Assembly: GCA_029834535.1 (NCBI GenBank)
Contig: JAQMWT010000197.1
Location: 1 to 51,960 of the forward strand
DNA: 51,960 bases
From: Chrysophaeum taylorii
Lineage: Eukaryota > Sar > Pelagophyceae > Pelagomonadales > Pelagomonadaceae
Reading direction: 5' to 3'
Position 1 is the stretch's first letter. Each line of letters begins with the position of its first letter. Below the pieces are notes generated by a model. The model did not search any database. It saw nothing but the letters and a program-made list of their open reading frames with translations, and had not been told where the DNA came from. Of this stretch, positions 25,519 through 36,649 are shown one piece after another. Made by a program: the position numbers and the translations under genes.

Positions 25519-28500
25519 TCAGATCATCATATTGTTCAGTGACTGATGAGATAGGGGACGGTGCGTGCCGGTGGATAAATCCCAAGTGGCTGGGGGATCC
25601 TCGTAGTAGAACGGGTGGTCTAACTGATAACAACAGTAGGGATCATGGGTCAGGCAGTCGGGAATTGTGCAGCAGACCAATGGTTGATCGAAAGGTGAAT
25701 GGTGAGAGTGGCCGTAGGGATGAGATTCTATTGTGACTAACGTTCTGCTAGTAAAGGTTTGACGATGTGACGGAGCGCCAGCGTCATCCCATGAAGAGAC
25801 ATGACCATTTAACCAAATCGGTTTCGACATGGTAAGGTAATCGTCGTAATGATGGCGAGTAAGGCGGAGCTGTTTCTGGAAGATGAGAGAACCAGAATTG
25901 CCTGTCACATACGTGTCGAAGCTGTCGTCCTGAGTGTAGTGTGGGACGGCTGAAGCTAGGCTATAAGCGTGTAAAGTAATATGCGGATAATCGTAGCGCG
26001 GTGAGGATATCGGGATAAAGTTGTCTGGGGGTGGCCATAAATATGAAAACTATAAATTTGCTGTAGACGTGGAGTTGTAGTCTCGTGTAAGTCGCCAGTG
26101 GCTATCATCGAAAGATGATTGGGATGATACTGAGGTTTGCGAGTGTATCGCGGATGATGGTGGATACAGGCGTGTGTCCTGTGCTGAAGAGTCGGTGTCC
26201 TGTGCCGAAAATGCAGAAGAGTCGGGCAACGGAAGAAGATGCCGGAAGGCGATGGACTGCTTGAAGATATTGTCCGTGCCAGGGGGAGAGTTGACTTCGA
26301 AGGTATGGTCAAAGTCGCGTCTTTCGTGTTTTATTCGACAAAGTAATCCTGAACTGTGACAATCGACTGATCCAGTATTCATTTCATGTGCAAAGTCGTT
26401 TTCACCAGAATCGAACTTCCCTTGATGTACAAACGCGAGGGAGCGTGGTGCATCCCTGGTGAATCGTGCAGTGACTGAAAGGGGGGACATTCGACAGGAG
26501 GGTGTTGTCGATATGCGAGAGCTGTACAGTATACAACGTGTAGGGAGCGTATGTTTCAAGAGAGGATTAATCTGTGGACGGGAGATGTCCGAATAATGAA
26601 CATGATGTGAGGTAATGTCCATAATGCGAGAACTGTCCGACAATGAGTCATGCGAGACTGTGGCTAGCAGCGAGTGTGTGGGAATGCAGAAGTTGATAGG
26701 CATGGCAGTTAACTTCCCTTGATTCGTAACACAACTGGGTGGGGCTAGCGGTGTGCGGCAGAGCGCGTGTCCAACCTGTGGAGATTGGGGGTTATCCTCG
26801 CGGGTGCTACGGAAAGTGTCGACTGGGTGCGAATCGCAATGGCGGCTGTTGGGCTCAGAGTTCTGCAAGGTGGAACCTGCAGTGCGAACGGAGAGGAGCG
26901 AACCGGGTGCGTCATAAGAGCGTAAGACGCGAGTGTAGTCTGAGCTGTGTCCGAAGCAGGATTCTGACAGTAACGTAGAGATGCGAAACATGATCAGAAT
27001 TGGGCGAGGATGTCGCGTGAAGTTGTGTTGTAACCGAACCATAGTGGTGCAGAGCTTCGACGTCAAGCATGGTGCTGGGAGTGACGTGAAAAGATGTGAG
27101 CAAAGGACTCTGAGTGCGGCTATCATTTGGTGGCGGGCATTTATTGAGCGAGACTGGCGATAACTGCGACGTTTGGCTTTGGCGTGACAGAACTTCGTTT
27201 GCATATGACAGCGTGCATGATAAAATCGAGCGAGCTGAAACTTGAGAGGTGTAACCTGGAAGAGACTGCCGGAAGAGCGTGGGTGGCTCTGAATTGCATT
27301 GATAACGGAACTTAGTGTCATCACAAATCGTCGGGGATTTGGTCGTCGGGAGTCGCGTCGAAGCGGGGAGGAACGACGAATGCTCATCAGGTCTTGGCGT
27401 GTGACAGAGGTCCTTAGAAAGAGGGACTTCGGTACGTGCCTTGAATTGAGTTCCGATGTAGCCAGAGTAGCCATAGGAGGCATGACTGATGCGAATCGAA
27501 ACGAATCTTGTCGTCGGTGGAAAACTAATGCCCCCTCGTAATCGAACTGGGTAAAAATTTTTGAATTGCCGGTGAGACGGAGAGACCATGGTTGCGAAAC
27601 GAGCGCAGAGCCGGGCGGCGGTCGGAGGAGGCGCCTGAGCGGTGGCTGAGACGACAGTGTCCTGCGTATCCTGAATCAAAAGGTGTTCGGGCATCGTACT
27701 GTGCGACAAGCGAGCGTGCGTCTCAGTTGACTGTGAGTGTACCATGGTTATGGCGCAATGTTCGTAGTCTAAACCGAGAGGGACGGTGAGCGTGCCGTCG
27801 CGAGTGCATAGGAGCCTGTGCGGTGTCTGAGCTGTAATCGGAATATGACATATGACGTCATACAAAGCGATGGGAGCTGCATCAGACGTGATGGGACCGG
27901 CTAGTAGTGCCGGGAGCAGCGTGTCGGGGGTAGCGCTCAGAGATGAGGGTGGAACGCAGTCCACTTCTATCTTGGTTGCCGTGTGTCGCGGTACTATGAG
28001 CGTAAACAACGGACATGAAGTAAATGCCTGCGTCTCAAACGAGAATGCGGGTATAGTCGCATGGGAAGGTTGCATATTGTATCTGCTGCGGTCAAACGCT
28101 CTGGAGGATACCAATGGAGAAACCACGACCACATGGGTGGCGTCTGGTGGCCAAAGTTCCTGTGGGAGTGGTTGAGGTGACTCCAAAGTAGGACGCCTTC
28201 TTGGGTATGACTCAAGCGTTGCGATGAGTTCATGCTCGAGATCATAGTCGTCCATTAGATGAGTTGAGGTGGTCGCGAACGAGCGATACGTCGACCTGGT
28301 GTCAGGGGAGACCGAGATGGTGCAGTGATCTGACTGGCTGAGGTAGCCGTGCTGGTAAGATTCCAGCGGGTGAGTATAACTATGGAGAATGCTGGCATTG
28401 GCTTGTGCCTGATCTGCAGTCGTGCAGAGATGCGACATGGTCTGTACTAATGCGGATTGCAGCGACAGGGGCGGGTCAGGTGCCTGGGAGGCTGAAAGGC

Positions 28501-30820
28501 GGCCTTTGTCTTCCAGAGGCGAAGGGACCAAGCAGAGCTGTAGCTTCGTTTCGTCGCGATCAGATAGGCGCAATGAGCTTGTGCGCGTGATCGTGGTGCG
28601 CTTACCTGCATCTTCATGATGTACCTGTGTGTCCTGCGGTGGTGCTTCTGCGAGCGGGACATATCTTAAGGATTGGTCCATCGGATGGGGTGCATCAGCT
28701 ATGAATGAGACAGGAGCCAGTAGCAGTGCAAGGTCAGGTGACAGAACGTGTGCGTGGTCGAGTAATTGAGCGTCGGACCTGAGCATGGTCTGCATGGTCT
28801 GGAACCGTGCTGTGCAGTTGGTTTGCATTGTCTCGTCTGCTACATCAATGAGCTAGCTGGTGTAGCTGGCCGTTGTCGTCTTATCTTTCGTCTTGTCGTC
28901 CAATAGAGACTGCGAGATAGTACTCGTTGCTATGTACGAGACTATAAGTAGCTGTTGAGCAGCTGTGGAGAGCTGAGTGCTTTCTTGTCTGGCAGTTTCT
29001 GTGGCTTTCGAGTTCCAGAGACATGATTGCGCAGCTTCAGACGTCTTGGCATTGGGGATTGCCATAAAGCACCTCGCAAGTTCAAAGTCGGACGTCGGAA
29101 AATGCGTCGAAGGACCTGTGAGGTCACCAATTAAAATGCGCCCTCGTAAGGCGTGCGCGACGTGGTGCGGGCGCGAGCGACTTATTTTGGTGATCTGAAG
29201 GTCGTGAGATACGTTGCGGCTCGGAGTGTCGGTGGAAATGACGAGTGTCGTGGTGTTAGAGGCGGTGACGCGGAGAGCATCGAAAAGCGCGTCATGCTCC
29301 AAGAGCAAAAGCGCGCGATGCTGGTGGTCCGAAGTCAGTGCCAAAAGGGGTGTGGCTCGCGGCTGACCTGTCTGCAAGGTAGGGCAGATGGGCGCGTGAG
29401 CTGAGATCCCGTGGTGGAGAGTATCCGGCTTGGAATGCTGGGGGTCCAGTGCAGGAATTCGAAAAGGGGGATCGCCGAAGGAGAGTGCAGTAGAGCCAAG
29501 GGCGATGAAAGGGTCAGTCCTGCTGGGTGCATCCTTAATGGCGGAGATGTTGGGACCAGAGCAGTGAGTGCCGTAGTGACCAGGGTTGCCCTTAGGCGTG
29601 TGGAGCATTCGAAGGTGCGGGCATGTGACATGCGTCCTCAAATGAGGAGTGACGTGCCGAGCGATAAGACGCACGCTTTTGAGGGAGGCAACATGCGTGA
29701 CTTTGGTGCATGTTTGTGGTGGAGCCGGCAGCTGGCGTGGAACGTATTTCGTACATTCCAGTGATGCGAAAATGCTGACAGAAGCGGCACAGGTGAAGCG
29801 AGTCTGTGCATAGTGCGCGGAGAATGTTTCCTGAGAGCGCAACGTCGATTTTCCGGAGGCAGCGCAAGCGTGTGGCGTCCAGAAGAGAGCTATGCAAGGG
29901 GACATAAAGGACCGAAGTGGTCGCAATGGAATCGTGCATAGTTTGCGGCTGATCGGGCCGTTCAGAACTCTCGAAATCTGTGTCTGTTACTGCGGCCATG
30001 GGGAAAGCTTTCCAGAAGCTTGGTCGCGGTGAGACATAAGGATGGGCAGCCGAAAGGATTGCGCTCTCTGACTGAAAGTTGGGGAGCGGGTGATCATGTG
30101 CTGCGACTGCGACTGGTGCTCGTGCGAAGACATCCATCGAATCGTGACATGGTGATCGCAGATGGGTCCATGCAACCTGCTGAGCAGTGTCATCCAGTGC
30201 ATCCGGCCGAGAAGGTGGATGGTGGGTGCAGCAGCGAGCGCCGGTGAGCGGCAGTGCGCGCTTGTCTTCGGGGAGAGAAGGCGGCGAGGTGGAACCAGCT
30301 TCGAACTGATCGGGAGCTGCTGATCGAGAGAGATATCGAACAAGGCGGGAGTGCCTGGTGAATCTGAGCTGATACCTGCAGGTGCGGTGAGTACCTGCGA
30401 GTATGTTGACCGTGGGACCGTCGACAGCGTGTCTTGTATTTGTGGATACGGCATTGCAGGGGCATTGATGGTGCTTGGATCAGGTGGCTGATTTGGAATG
30501 GTCGGGGAGACCATCTTCGAGGCTAGTGGAGTGGGTCTTGCTTCTTCGCTGTATGCATCATACCAGGGGGCTGAATCCGAGGGGATGTTGTCAGTAGCCT
30601 GCGGCTCTTGTGCCTGGGGCATAGAGTACGGCGGAGCCTTGGGTCCTTGTGTGTAGTTGCATATAGTCCATAGTCGATATAGGCATAATACTCGGGAACA
30701 TCTCGAGGTGTCTTGTTCTTTGACTTGTCGAAAGTGGGAGCGAGGTGGCTTGGTGTTCCTTCGACAAGACTGCTTCCTGGGCCGTTGTGCCCGAAGAGAG
30801 AAGAAGCCCTTGTGCATGTT
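25519..30820 (-). pseudogene. Element A unrecognised long coding region (ORF2 part)
   Basis: A broken minus-strand frame, readable in pieces 30817-29987, 30137-29592, 29926-28853, 28828-26912, 27483-26050 and 25908-25519. Each piece matches B. Landmarks: PAMPYPQIQDTLSTVPRST, FPMAAVTDTDFESSERPDQP, PLHSSLLDATRLRCLRKIDV, LRGRILIGDLTGPSTHFPTS, HLMDDYDLEHELIATLESYP, FVSIRISHASYGYSGYIGTQ, VTGNSGSLIFQKQLRLTR, ATWDLSTGTHRPLSHQSLNN. The TAG at about 28855 aligns with CAG in B, and a TAG after STANL aligns with GAG in B. Both copies keep the same peptide across their indels, so this was a real protein of about 1,700 residues. I recognise no domain. It is rich in Ser, Thr, His and Pro. Confidence 0.5.
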
Positions 30821-32771
30821 TTGGCAGCATGATGGTGAGCATGACCATCAGGCAAAGAGCTGTCTTTTGATAATTCGGAATTTGTCGACTCTTGATGTTG
30901 GTGGTCTTGTTTCTTGGTGGGACTTTGCACGTTGCGGTCGTCGCTGATGGTAGGGGTACGGTCGCCGGTGTTGGATGTACGCCCTCGCAACTCGGACGCG
31001 GGGATGTGGTCGAGTTGGGATGAACCAGGTGGCTGAGAATGCGAGCGGGTGCAAAGGGGGCCGGGCGGATAGGCGAAGAGTGATTTGGCAGAGGAGGAGG
31101 GGCCAGAGATGGCGGGGGGTTGAGAACTGAGAGACGGAGTGGGTGTTGAACCATGAAAACCGTGTCCGGGGCTTCCGTGGAGGTGGTGATGATACTCGGG
31201 GAGAATCGGGGGAGAGGCATTGGAGGTTGGTTCGGAAGGGGATGAAGGTTGGTTGTTGATGGGGAAAGGAGGTGAAAGATGCGATGCAGCATCTTTGGTG
31301 GGGTGGGTGGCATCTAGTGAGGTGAGAATGGTGTTGACGACGGCGTTGGTTTCAAAGTGGGAGTTGCGGATGTCGGCGTGGGCAGTTTTCGAGTGCCTTG
31401 AACTGTGTGTGGGTGAGATGGAGCTCCGCGTGGGTGGAGACCAGTTCGTCGGCTTGGAAGGCGAGCTGGGCGGTGGCGAAAGCCAGGGCGGCGTCGGTGA
31501 TGGTGAGTTTGGCGGCTGTGGAGGACAAAGCGTCGTCCTTGCGAATGAGCATGGCCTTGGTTGCGGCCAAGTCAGCGGCTTGGGAGTGGAATGCAGCCAT
31601 AGTGGTGGCCAACTCGCGTTGGAGCGCAGACGGAGGTGCATTGGAACTTCGAGAAAGGAGGTGAGTTTCAGGAGGTGAGTTTTTGCTTGGGTGCAGACGG
31701 AGGAATGGTCGTAGTCGTGGAGTGCGTAGTCACGCGGGTGGAGATGAAAATCGGGGAGACCGCAACTTTCGAACGGTGATGAAGGTCGGTCAGGATGGTC
31801 CGATGGTTGGGCGGCAGGAGCTTGAGCCGCGGAAGGAGCTGGGGTAGGAATGGAAGTGCCGGGGCCGTCGTGGCCGTAGGTGGCATGGTATTGTGGGTGG
31901 AGATGAAAGTCTGGAGGAGAATGACTTGCCGAAGATGATGGATATCGGACAGGAGAATCCGACGGTGGGGCGGCAGGAGCTTGAGCCGCGGTGGGGGCTT
32001 GGTCAGGGATGACGGTGCCGGGGCCGTCATGGCCGTAGGTGGCATGATCGTCAGGAAGGGAATGAGTGTTGCGGCGAAGGGGTTGACGAGGATGTTGGGG
32101 AACTTGAATAGATGGTGAAGTGGGAGTCGCCGATAGTGGGGAGTTAGGCTCCAGTGAAGGAGGTGGAGGCTCCGGTGGGGTTGGTGGAGTGAAGGGAGTA
32201 ATGTATTGTGGTGGTGGTGGTTGAGTGTTCAACATTGCTGGTGCGATATTCGAACAAGGTGGCGTGTCCTCGTGAATGTGGGGTGTGCCAGGTTGTGAAG
32301 TAACCGTGGCTATGCCTGGGTCCGGAGGGAAGGCAGTGGGGTCGGAGACTTTGCTGTGGGGTGTTTGACATCCAGCGGAGTTGTCGGCATGAGGGGGGAT
32401 GACCATCGAGATGATCGGATCTTGGATCGCGGCTTCATTTTTCTTGAGGGGGGTTGCCGTAAGAATAGCTGTCGTGGAAGCTTGTTCGAATTGCTCGTCT
32501 TGATCGAGTTGCACGTCTTGGTCAAGTTGCCGTCTCGAGCTTCGATTGCGGCAGTGATTTTGGCTCTGAGATCAGCGTAACAAGCGGCGATTTTGACTTG
32601 TAAGGCAGCGTGATCAGCGGCGAGTTGATCTAATAAACTAGCTTTGCGCCGTTGGCAATCAGCGGCGAAGTAATCAAAGAAATCGCCTTTGAACTGTTGC
32701 ATGAGAGCTTGTTGCGTGGCGAGTTGCGTCGCTACTTCCAGACTCGGGACTTGTGGATCGTGAGTCGCCAT
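30523..32771 (-). pseudogene. Element A Gag-like proline-rich protein (ORF1 part)
   Basis: The ATG complement at 32769-32771 lies in an AAACGATGG context and starts MATHDPQVPSLEVATQLATQ. A helical stretch follows (FFDYFAADCQRRKASLLDQL, then KIAACYADLRAKITAAIEAR), with AAD-type motifs about 16 residues apart. After a frameshift near 32520 the frame to 30523 (663 codons) continues: LDQDEQFEQ, a long Pro-rich segment with two 53-residue repeats (HATYGHDGPGT ... SPPDFHLHP), a coiled-coil segment and LFGHNGPGSSLVEG. It is the counterpart of B (40083-42320) and of the short protein in C. Gag-like function is inferred only from position and coiled coils. No zinc knuckle or protease motif is seen. 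Confidence 0.5.
31715..32045 (-). repeat. 159-bp tandem repeat in element A ORF1
   Basis: GGCCGTAGGTGGCAT occurs at 31872 and 32031, and the surrounding sequence (GGCGGCAGGAGCTTGAGCCG, GGAGATGAAA) repeats with the same 159-bp period, or 53 codons. It encodes two HATYGHDGPGT units. B has the same duplication. Confidence 0.8.
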
Positions 32772-32991
32772 CGTTTTGGGGTTGCGTTTTGCGCGTTGTT
32801 GGTTGCCTTTCACACTTTTTCACACTCGTTCACCAGTAGCAAGCGATGAGACTTGACTACGGTCTTAAAAGTTGCCGGAACTTCAAGAGATTGCTATTGC
32901 CTGGAAACCCTGAGTCTTTGTCCGAGACGTTGATCGAGATCGATGTCTTGCGGAGGACCTTTCTCTACCAGTATCGGACTGGGTCCAAACC

Positions 32992-33177
32992 TAGAGAACA
33001 GTAAAAATCACAGTGCCTCTGGTAGAGAATGGTGGCAGTGGCAGTGCCACTCTTATTGCCCTGTCTCTAACGACACAAAGAGCAGCAAGGTGTTCGACAC
33101 AGCGAGTTGGGTGTTTAGGTGTTAGTGTGAGACTAAGGGGGGGGTGTCCTAACCCTAAATGGAATTTTCTGTCTCTA
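32992..33177 (-). repeat. Element A 5' LTR
   Basis: Plus-strand ends are TAGAGAACAG and TTCTGTCTCTA; it is the partner of 24952-25138. The interior next to it (minus strand) starts GGTTTGGACCCAGTCC, shared with B. Confidence 0.87.
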
Positions 33178-33184
33178 CTGTTAT

Positions 33185-33280
33185 TGTGAGGAAGCTATGA
33201 CACTTACCCCTGCACCACGTATCTAGTATCCCTACGTCATTCCCTTATCGCTAGTCTAACGCCCCATTCCAGTTGTAACA
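33185..33280 (+). repeat. Copia 5' LTR
   Basis: TGTGAGGAAGC ... CCAGTTGTAACA, 96 bp. It is followed by TGGCAGTAGGTGTTCTCC, a primer-binding-site candidate starting with TGG. Confidence 0.88.
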
Positions 33281-33298
33281 TGGCAGTAGGTGTTCTCC
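33281..33298 (+). other. Copia primer-binding-site candidate
   Basis: TGGCAGTAGGTGTTCTCC begins immediately after the LTR. The matching tRNA cannot be named from here. Confidence 0.4.
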
Positions 33299-33381
33299 AC
33301 GGTCGAGCCTCTGCTTGACTTCGTGGCGACTCCTCCTCGGCTTCAGTTCATTGCTACGTGTTCGGTTCGTTATCGTCCAAC

Positions 33382-34034
33382 ATGTCCTCGATCGAAATTA
33401 AAGATAGCAAGCTTCCGCAAAAACTTGATGCCTTCCGCGGTGAGCGACATCTTTTCACCAATGGACCCGGCACCTGGAAAACATGATCATTTCCAGCGGC
33501 GATCGCATTATCTTGACCAACGACACTTGGACCAGCATTTCCGCCTCTGGCTGCTCTGAAGAAGAATTTGGTGTTAAGCAGCAACGTTGGTACTCTGCAC
33601 CGTCCATGGCACTTCCCATGCAGGATACTGATCGTGCGGATATCCGCGAAAACCGCGATATGAACTTCACGCGGCGTTACAAGCGCATTACCGATGTTTA
33701 CATGGGCCATGGGGTTCGTGTCGCTCAGTATGCAATTGCTTCCTTGCATTCCTTGGTATGCAACAATCTCGACGAAATGGAGTCTTTTCTTAACAAGTTC
33801 ATCACTGGTGTTCAAGTTGCTCGGCATCATCAAGATTTCCCTGACACTCTTGCATTGCAATTGCTTCAAACGAAAATCCCCGGCTCGATCTTGTCTAAGG
33901 ATCTCATTGCACTTGACCCTAAACTGCGCACATTTGATGGTTTCGTTGATCGCCTCAACAGTAAAGTTTTCGATTATCTTCAGACCAAGTCTGCGCTTGT
34001 CCATGCTACGCTCCGTGAGTCCCCGCCATCGTGA
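33382..34034 (+). pseudogene. Copia Gag, one frameshift
   Basis: ATG at 33382 starts MSSIEIKDSKLPQKLDAFRG and stays open to NGPGTWKT. A shift near 33475 moves it to the frame open from 33483, with ILTNDTWTSISASGCSEEEF, YMGHGVRVAQYAIASLHSLV, a helix around MESFLNKFITGVQVARH and FDYLQTKSALVHATL. The helical middle resembles copia Gag (UBN2-type) in layout, but I cannot show more than that. It ends at the TGA at 34032, just where the zinc knuckles begin in the next frame. Gag would form the particle shell. Confidence 0.65.
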
Positions 34035-36549
34035 ACGTTGCAACTTTTGCGGTCGTACCAACCATCCTTCTGATAAATGCCTTCATCGTCTCAATGCTTT
34101 GCGCTCCCAACAACGTTCTAGCCCTCGCCCATCTTTTCGCCCATCTTTCCGTTCCCGTGGTTCCTTCCATCGCAAGCGCCCACGCCCTACTGACCGTTGT
34201 CACTTTTGTGGTATTCCTGGCCATCACCAGAAGGACTGTCGTAAGCGCCAGCGCTATTTGCTCTCACAAGCCGCCGCCCGCCCTCGCCCTCGGCCTCAAT
34301 ACCCACCTCGATCCACTCCCCACTACCCACCACGACTCAATCCCCGATACCCACCTCGACCCCATCCACCATTATACCAAAACTATCTTTCCGCCCCCAT
34401 CCCACTCTTGCCCCCATCTCACCCCTCTCCGCCGCTTCTTGCGTTGCCACCCTCCACCACACCCTCTGTCCCACCTTCCACCGCCATCTCCCCTCCTGGC
34501 CCATCTCTTTCTGCACCCACCTACCCGTCTTTCAATTACCATATTCTTTCTATCTCCCCCTCCATTCATCAAGTCCTTTCCTCCACCAATGCTCTTACCG
34601 CTCTGCTCATCGCTCGTGAGCGCGACTACCTGCACAGCAACAACCTTCGCCTCGTCGTCTACGATACCGGCGCCAACGTCGATCTCTTCAATTCTTCTGC
34701 TGGTTTCACTGACCTTGACAACACTCAACAGCACTCAATCACTTCTGCTATCGGCACTGGCTCTGTTTCTGGTTCTGGCACTGCTCACTTGACGTTCCCT
34801 TCCATTGCTCCTCTCGACAATCGTGGTCTTCCTTCTCCTGCACCCACTCTTTCCGCCCCTCATGGTATCCATGTCGCGTTCCCGCATACCCTCATTTCTC
34901 CTGGCCTTGGTGACAAACAGATTCTTTCGGATCATGCCCTTGAGCAAGTTGGTTACGATTGTCATACGATTCAGGCTGTTGGCCCTGCTCATCCGCAACG
35001 CATTTTACGCCACCGTCAAACGCATCACGTTATTCCCCTGCTTCGTCGCTGTGGTCTTCTTTTGATCGTCTGTTGGAACGGGAATACGACCGCTGCGCCC
35101 TACGCGGACTTCGTTTCACCTTTTGTGGCATTTTCTTCTTGCCCTCGCGTACATGACCCTTGTGCGTTTCCCGTCGTGTCTCAACGCACTCAACTTACAT
35201 TCGACCTTTGGCATGCTCGTCTTGGTCACTATAGTCCCTCTTATATTCGACGTTTGTCTTCTCTCGCTGTTGGCGCACCGTTTTTCCCGAGCTCCGCGTC
35301 TCTTTCTTTTTGTCCTGCTTGTGCTCTAGGTAAAATGCATGCTGCGCATGTTGGCCAACGTAAAGCACATGTCTCCACTTCCACCTCGCTTCCTACCTCC
35401 GAGCATTTGTCTCGTCCACGTGCCGTTGCGCCCTATCTTATTATCCACGCCGATCTCATGTTCACCGGCGTCCCTTCCTTCATTTATCAAGACCGAGCGA
35501 TCCTCACGTTTGTCGATAATCATACGCGCCGCCGCACACGTTACTTTGCTCTACGACACGATGCACTTACGAACGCTCGTCAACTCGAACTTTTTCTGTC
35601 TACCGTGGTTCGCCCAGTTGGATATCGCATTGCCCTCATCTACACAGATCGTGACCGCTCTCTTATGGGCCAGTTCGAAACCTTCTGTCTGGGCAACAAC
35701 ATCGCTCTCAAACGTGCTCCTGCAGCTCAGTCCAAAACTTCACAGGCGCACGCTTTTTCTGGTGTTGTGGAACGCTCTCATCGCGCAACTGCTGATATTA
35801 CTCGCACTCTTTTGGTGCATGCGCACCGTCCACCTGATTTTTGGCGTTCGGCCATGGAAACGGCTGACTTCATCTCTGAGCGCATGCCAAACGCCTCTAA
35901 CCCTGGTTACATGACGCCATATGAAATGCTACATGAAACTCTCCCCCGTGTCGATTTTCTTCGTGTTTGGGGCTGTCCTGCTGCAATTCTTACTGGCGAC
36001 AAATGGCCTACCAAAGCTATAACAGGCATCTTAATTGGGTATCCCTCAGCCGGCCCTGGATATCGCATATTGCTTCAACGCGCCACTGGTCCCGTCATCC
36101 ACACTTCGATTGACGTTGTTTTTGACGAAAATTTTGCTATGCGTAAGTCTCTGTCCTCTCAACCCCTTCCTCCGCCTCTTGTGGATTCTCGTTTTCCTGA
36201 CTTATTTTATTATGACCCTCGTTTATCTTCCGCTGTTGCTCCCTTGTCTTCTGTTTTTGATGCTCAGGAGCCTGCCTTATCGGGACTGATCACCCCAGCA
36301 ACAATACCACAACCGTCAACGGACAATACGAAACGTGCACCATTGCGTCGAGCCAAACGGGGCCGACCGCGCAAAGTCGACCAAGCGCATTACAAACCAC
36401 TCAACCAACGAACTTTCATTCTGGCGTTTGTCCACAACGCAAGGTCGATTCTGTTTCCTCCTGTCACAATGTCGATTCTGTTTCCTATGTTGATTCTGTT
36501 TCCTCCAGTCACTCTTTGTATGTCTCTTATTCTAGCTTTCGTTTGTTAG
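33694..36549 (+). CDS. Copia zinc knuckles, protease and integrase
   Basis: 951-codon frame; the meaningful part begins near 34018. Two CCHC zinc knuckles follow each other, CNFCGRTNHPSDKC and CHFCGIPGHHQKDC, then a Pro/Tyr-rich linker. The aspartic protease site is VVYDTGANVDLF (Asp324). The pre-integrase motif LWHARLGHYSPSYIRRLSSL and CPACALGKM form the zinc-binding HHCC. The integrase DDE triad lies in LIIHADLMFTG, LIYTDRDRSLMG and FSGVVERSHRATADI, and a copia-type tail follows (WGCPAAILTGDKWPT, ITGILIGYPSAGPGYRI). The final residues (from ILAFVHNAR) are out of phase, since a repeated GTCGATTCTGTTTCCTC near 36446-36510 causes a shift. All catalytic residues of protease and integrase appear intact. 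Confidence 0.88.
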   Translation: MFTWAMGFVSLSMQLLPCIPWYATISTKWSLFLTSSSLVFKLLGIIKISLTLLHCNCFKRKSPARSCLRISLHLTLNCAHLMVSLIASTVKFSIIFRPSLRLSMLRSVSPRHRERCNFCGRTNHPSDKCLHRLNALRSQQRSSPRPSFRPSFRSRGSFHRKRPRPTDRCHFCGIPGHHQKDCRKRQRYLLSQAAARPRPRPQYPPRSTPHYPPRLNPRYPPRPHPPLYQNYLSAPIPLLPPSHPSPPLLALPPSTTPSVPPSTAISPPGPSLSAPTYPSFNYHILSISPSIHQVLSSTNALTALLIARERDYLHSNNLRLVVYDTGANVDLFNSSAGFTDLDNTQQHSITSAIGTGSVSGSGTAHLTFPSIAPLDNRGLPSPAPTLSAPHGIHVAFPHTLISPGLGDKQILSDHALEQVGYDCHTIQAVGPAHPQRILRHRQTHHVIPLLRRCGLLLIVCWNGNTTAAPYADFVSPFVAFSSCPRVHDPCAFPVVSQRTQLTFDLWHARLGHYSPSYIRRLSSLAVGAPFFPSSASLSFCPACALGKMHAAHVGQRKAHVSTSTSLPTSEHLSRPRAVAPYLIIHADLMFTGVPSFIYQDRAILTFVDNHTRRRTRYFALRHDALTNARQLELFLSTVVRPVGYRIALIYTDRDRSLMGQFETFCLGNNIALKRAPAAQSKTSQAHAFSGVVERSHRATADITRTLLVHAHRPPDFWRSAMETADFISERMPNASNPGYMTPYEMLHETLPRVDFLRVWGCPAAILTGDKWPTKAITGILIGYPSAGPGYRILLQRATGPVIHTSIDVVFDENFAMRKSLSSQPLPPPLVDSRFPDLFYYDPRLSSAVAPLSSVFDAQEPALSGLITPATIPQPSTDNTKRAPLRRAKRGRPRKVDQAHYKPLNQRTFILAFVHNARSILFPPVTMSILFPMLILFPPVTLCMSLILAFVC

Positions 36550-36649
36550 TTCATTATGTCTTCCTCCCCCTTTGTCTAGCTAACACCCTTGTTGATCCCC
36601 ATGCACATGTTTATTACTCTGCTTCCGAAGAAACTCTCAGTATTCATAC

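Larger units (their letters stand above)
24952..33177 (-). mobile_element. Element A: large LTR element without recognisable pol
   Basis: An 8.2-kb element, read from high to low coordinates. LTRs at 32992-33177 (5') and 24952-25138 (3') have ends TAGAGA/TCTCTA instead of TG/CA. A perfect 5-bp target duplication, CTGTT, flanks it (24947-24951 and 33178-33182). The minus strand carries one broken frame, from an ATG at 32771 to a stop at 25519, made of a Pro-rich Gag-like part and a long unrecognised part. Element B is the same family, inverted. RT, RNase H and integrase motifs are not found on either strand. A 5-bp duplication fits integration by a retroviral-type integrase, perhaps supplied in trans. 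Confidence 0.85.
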
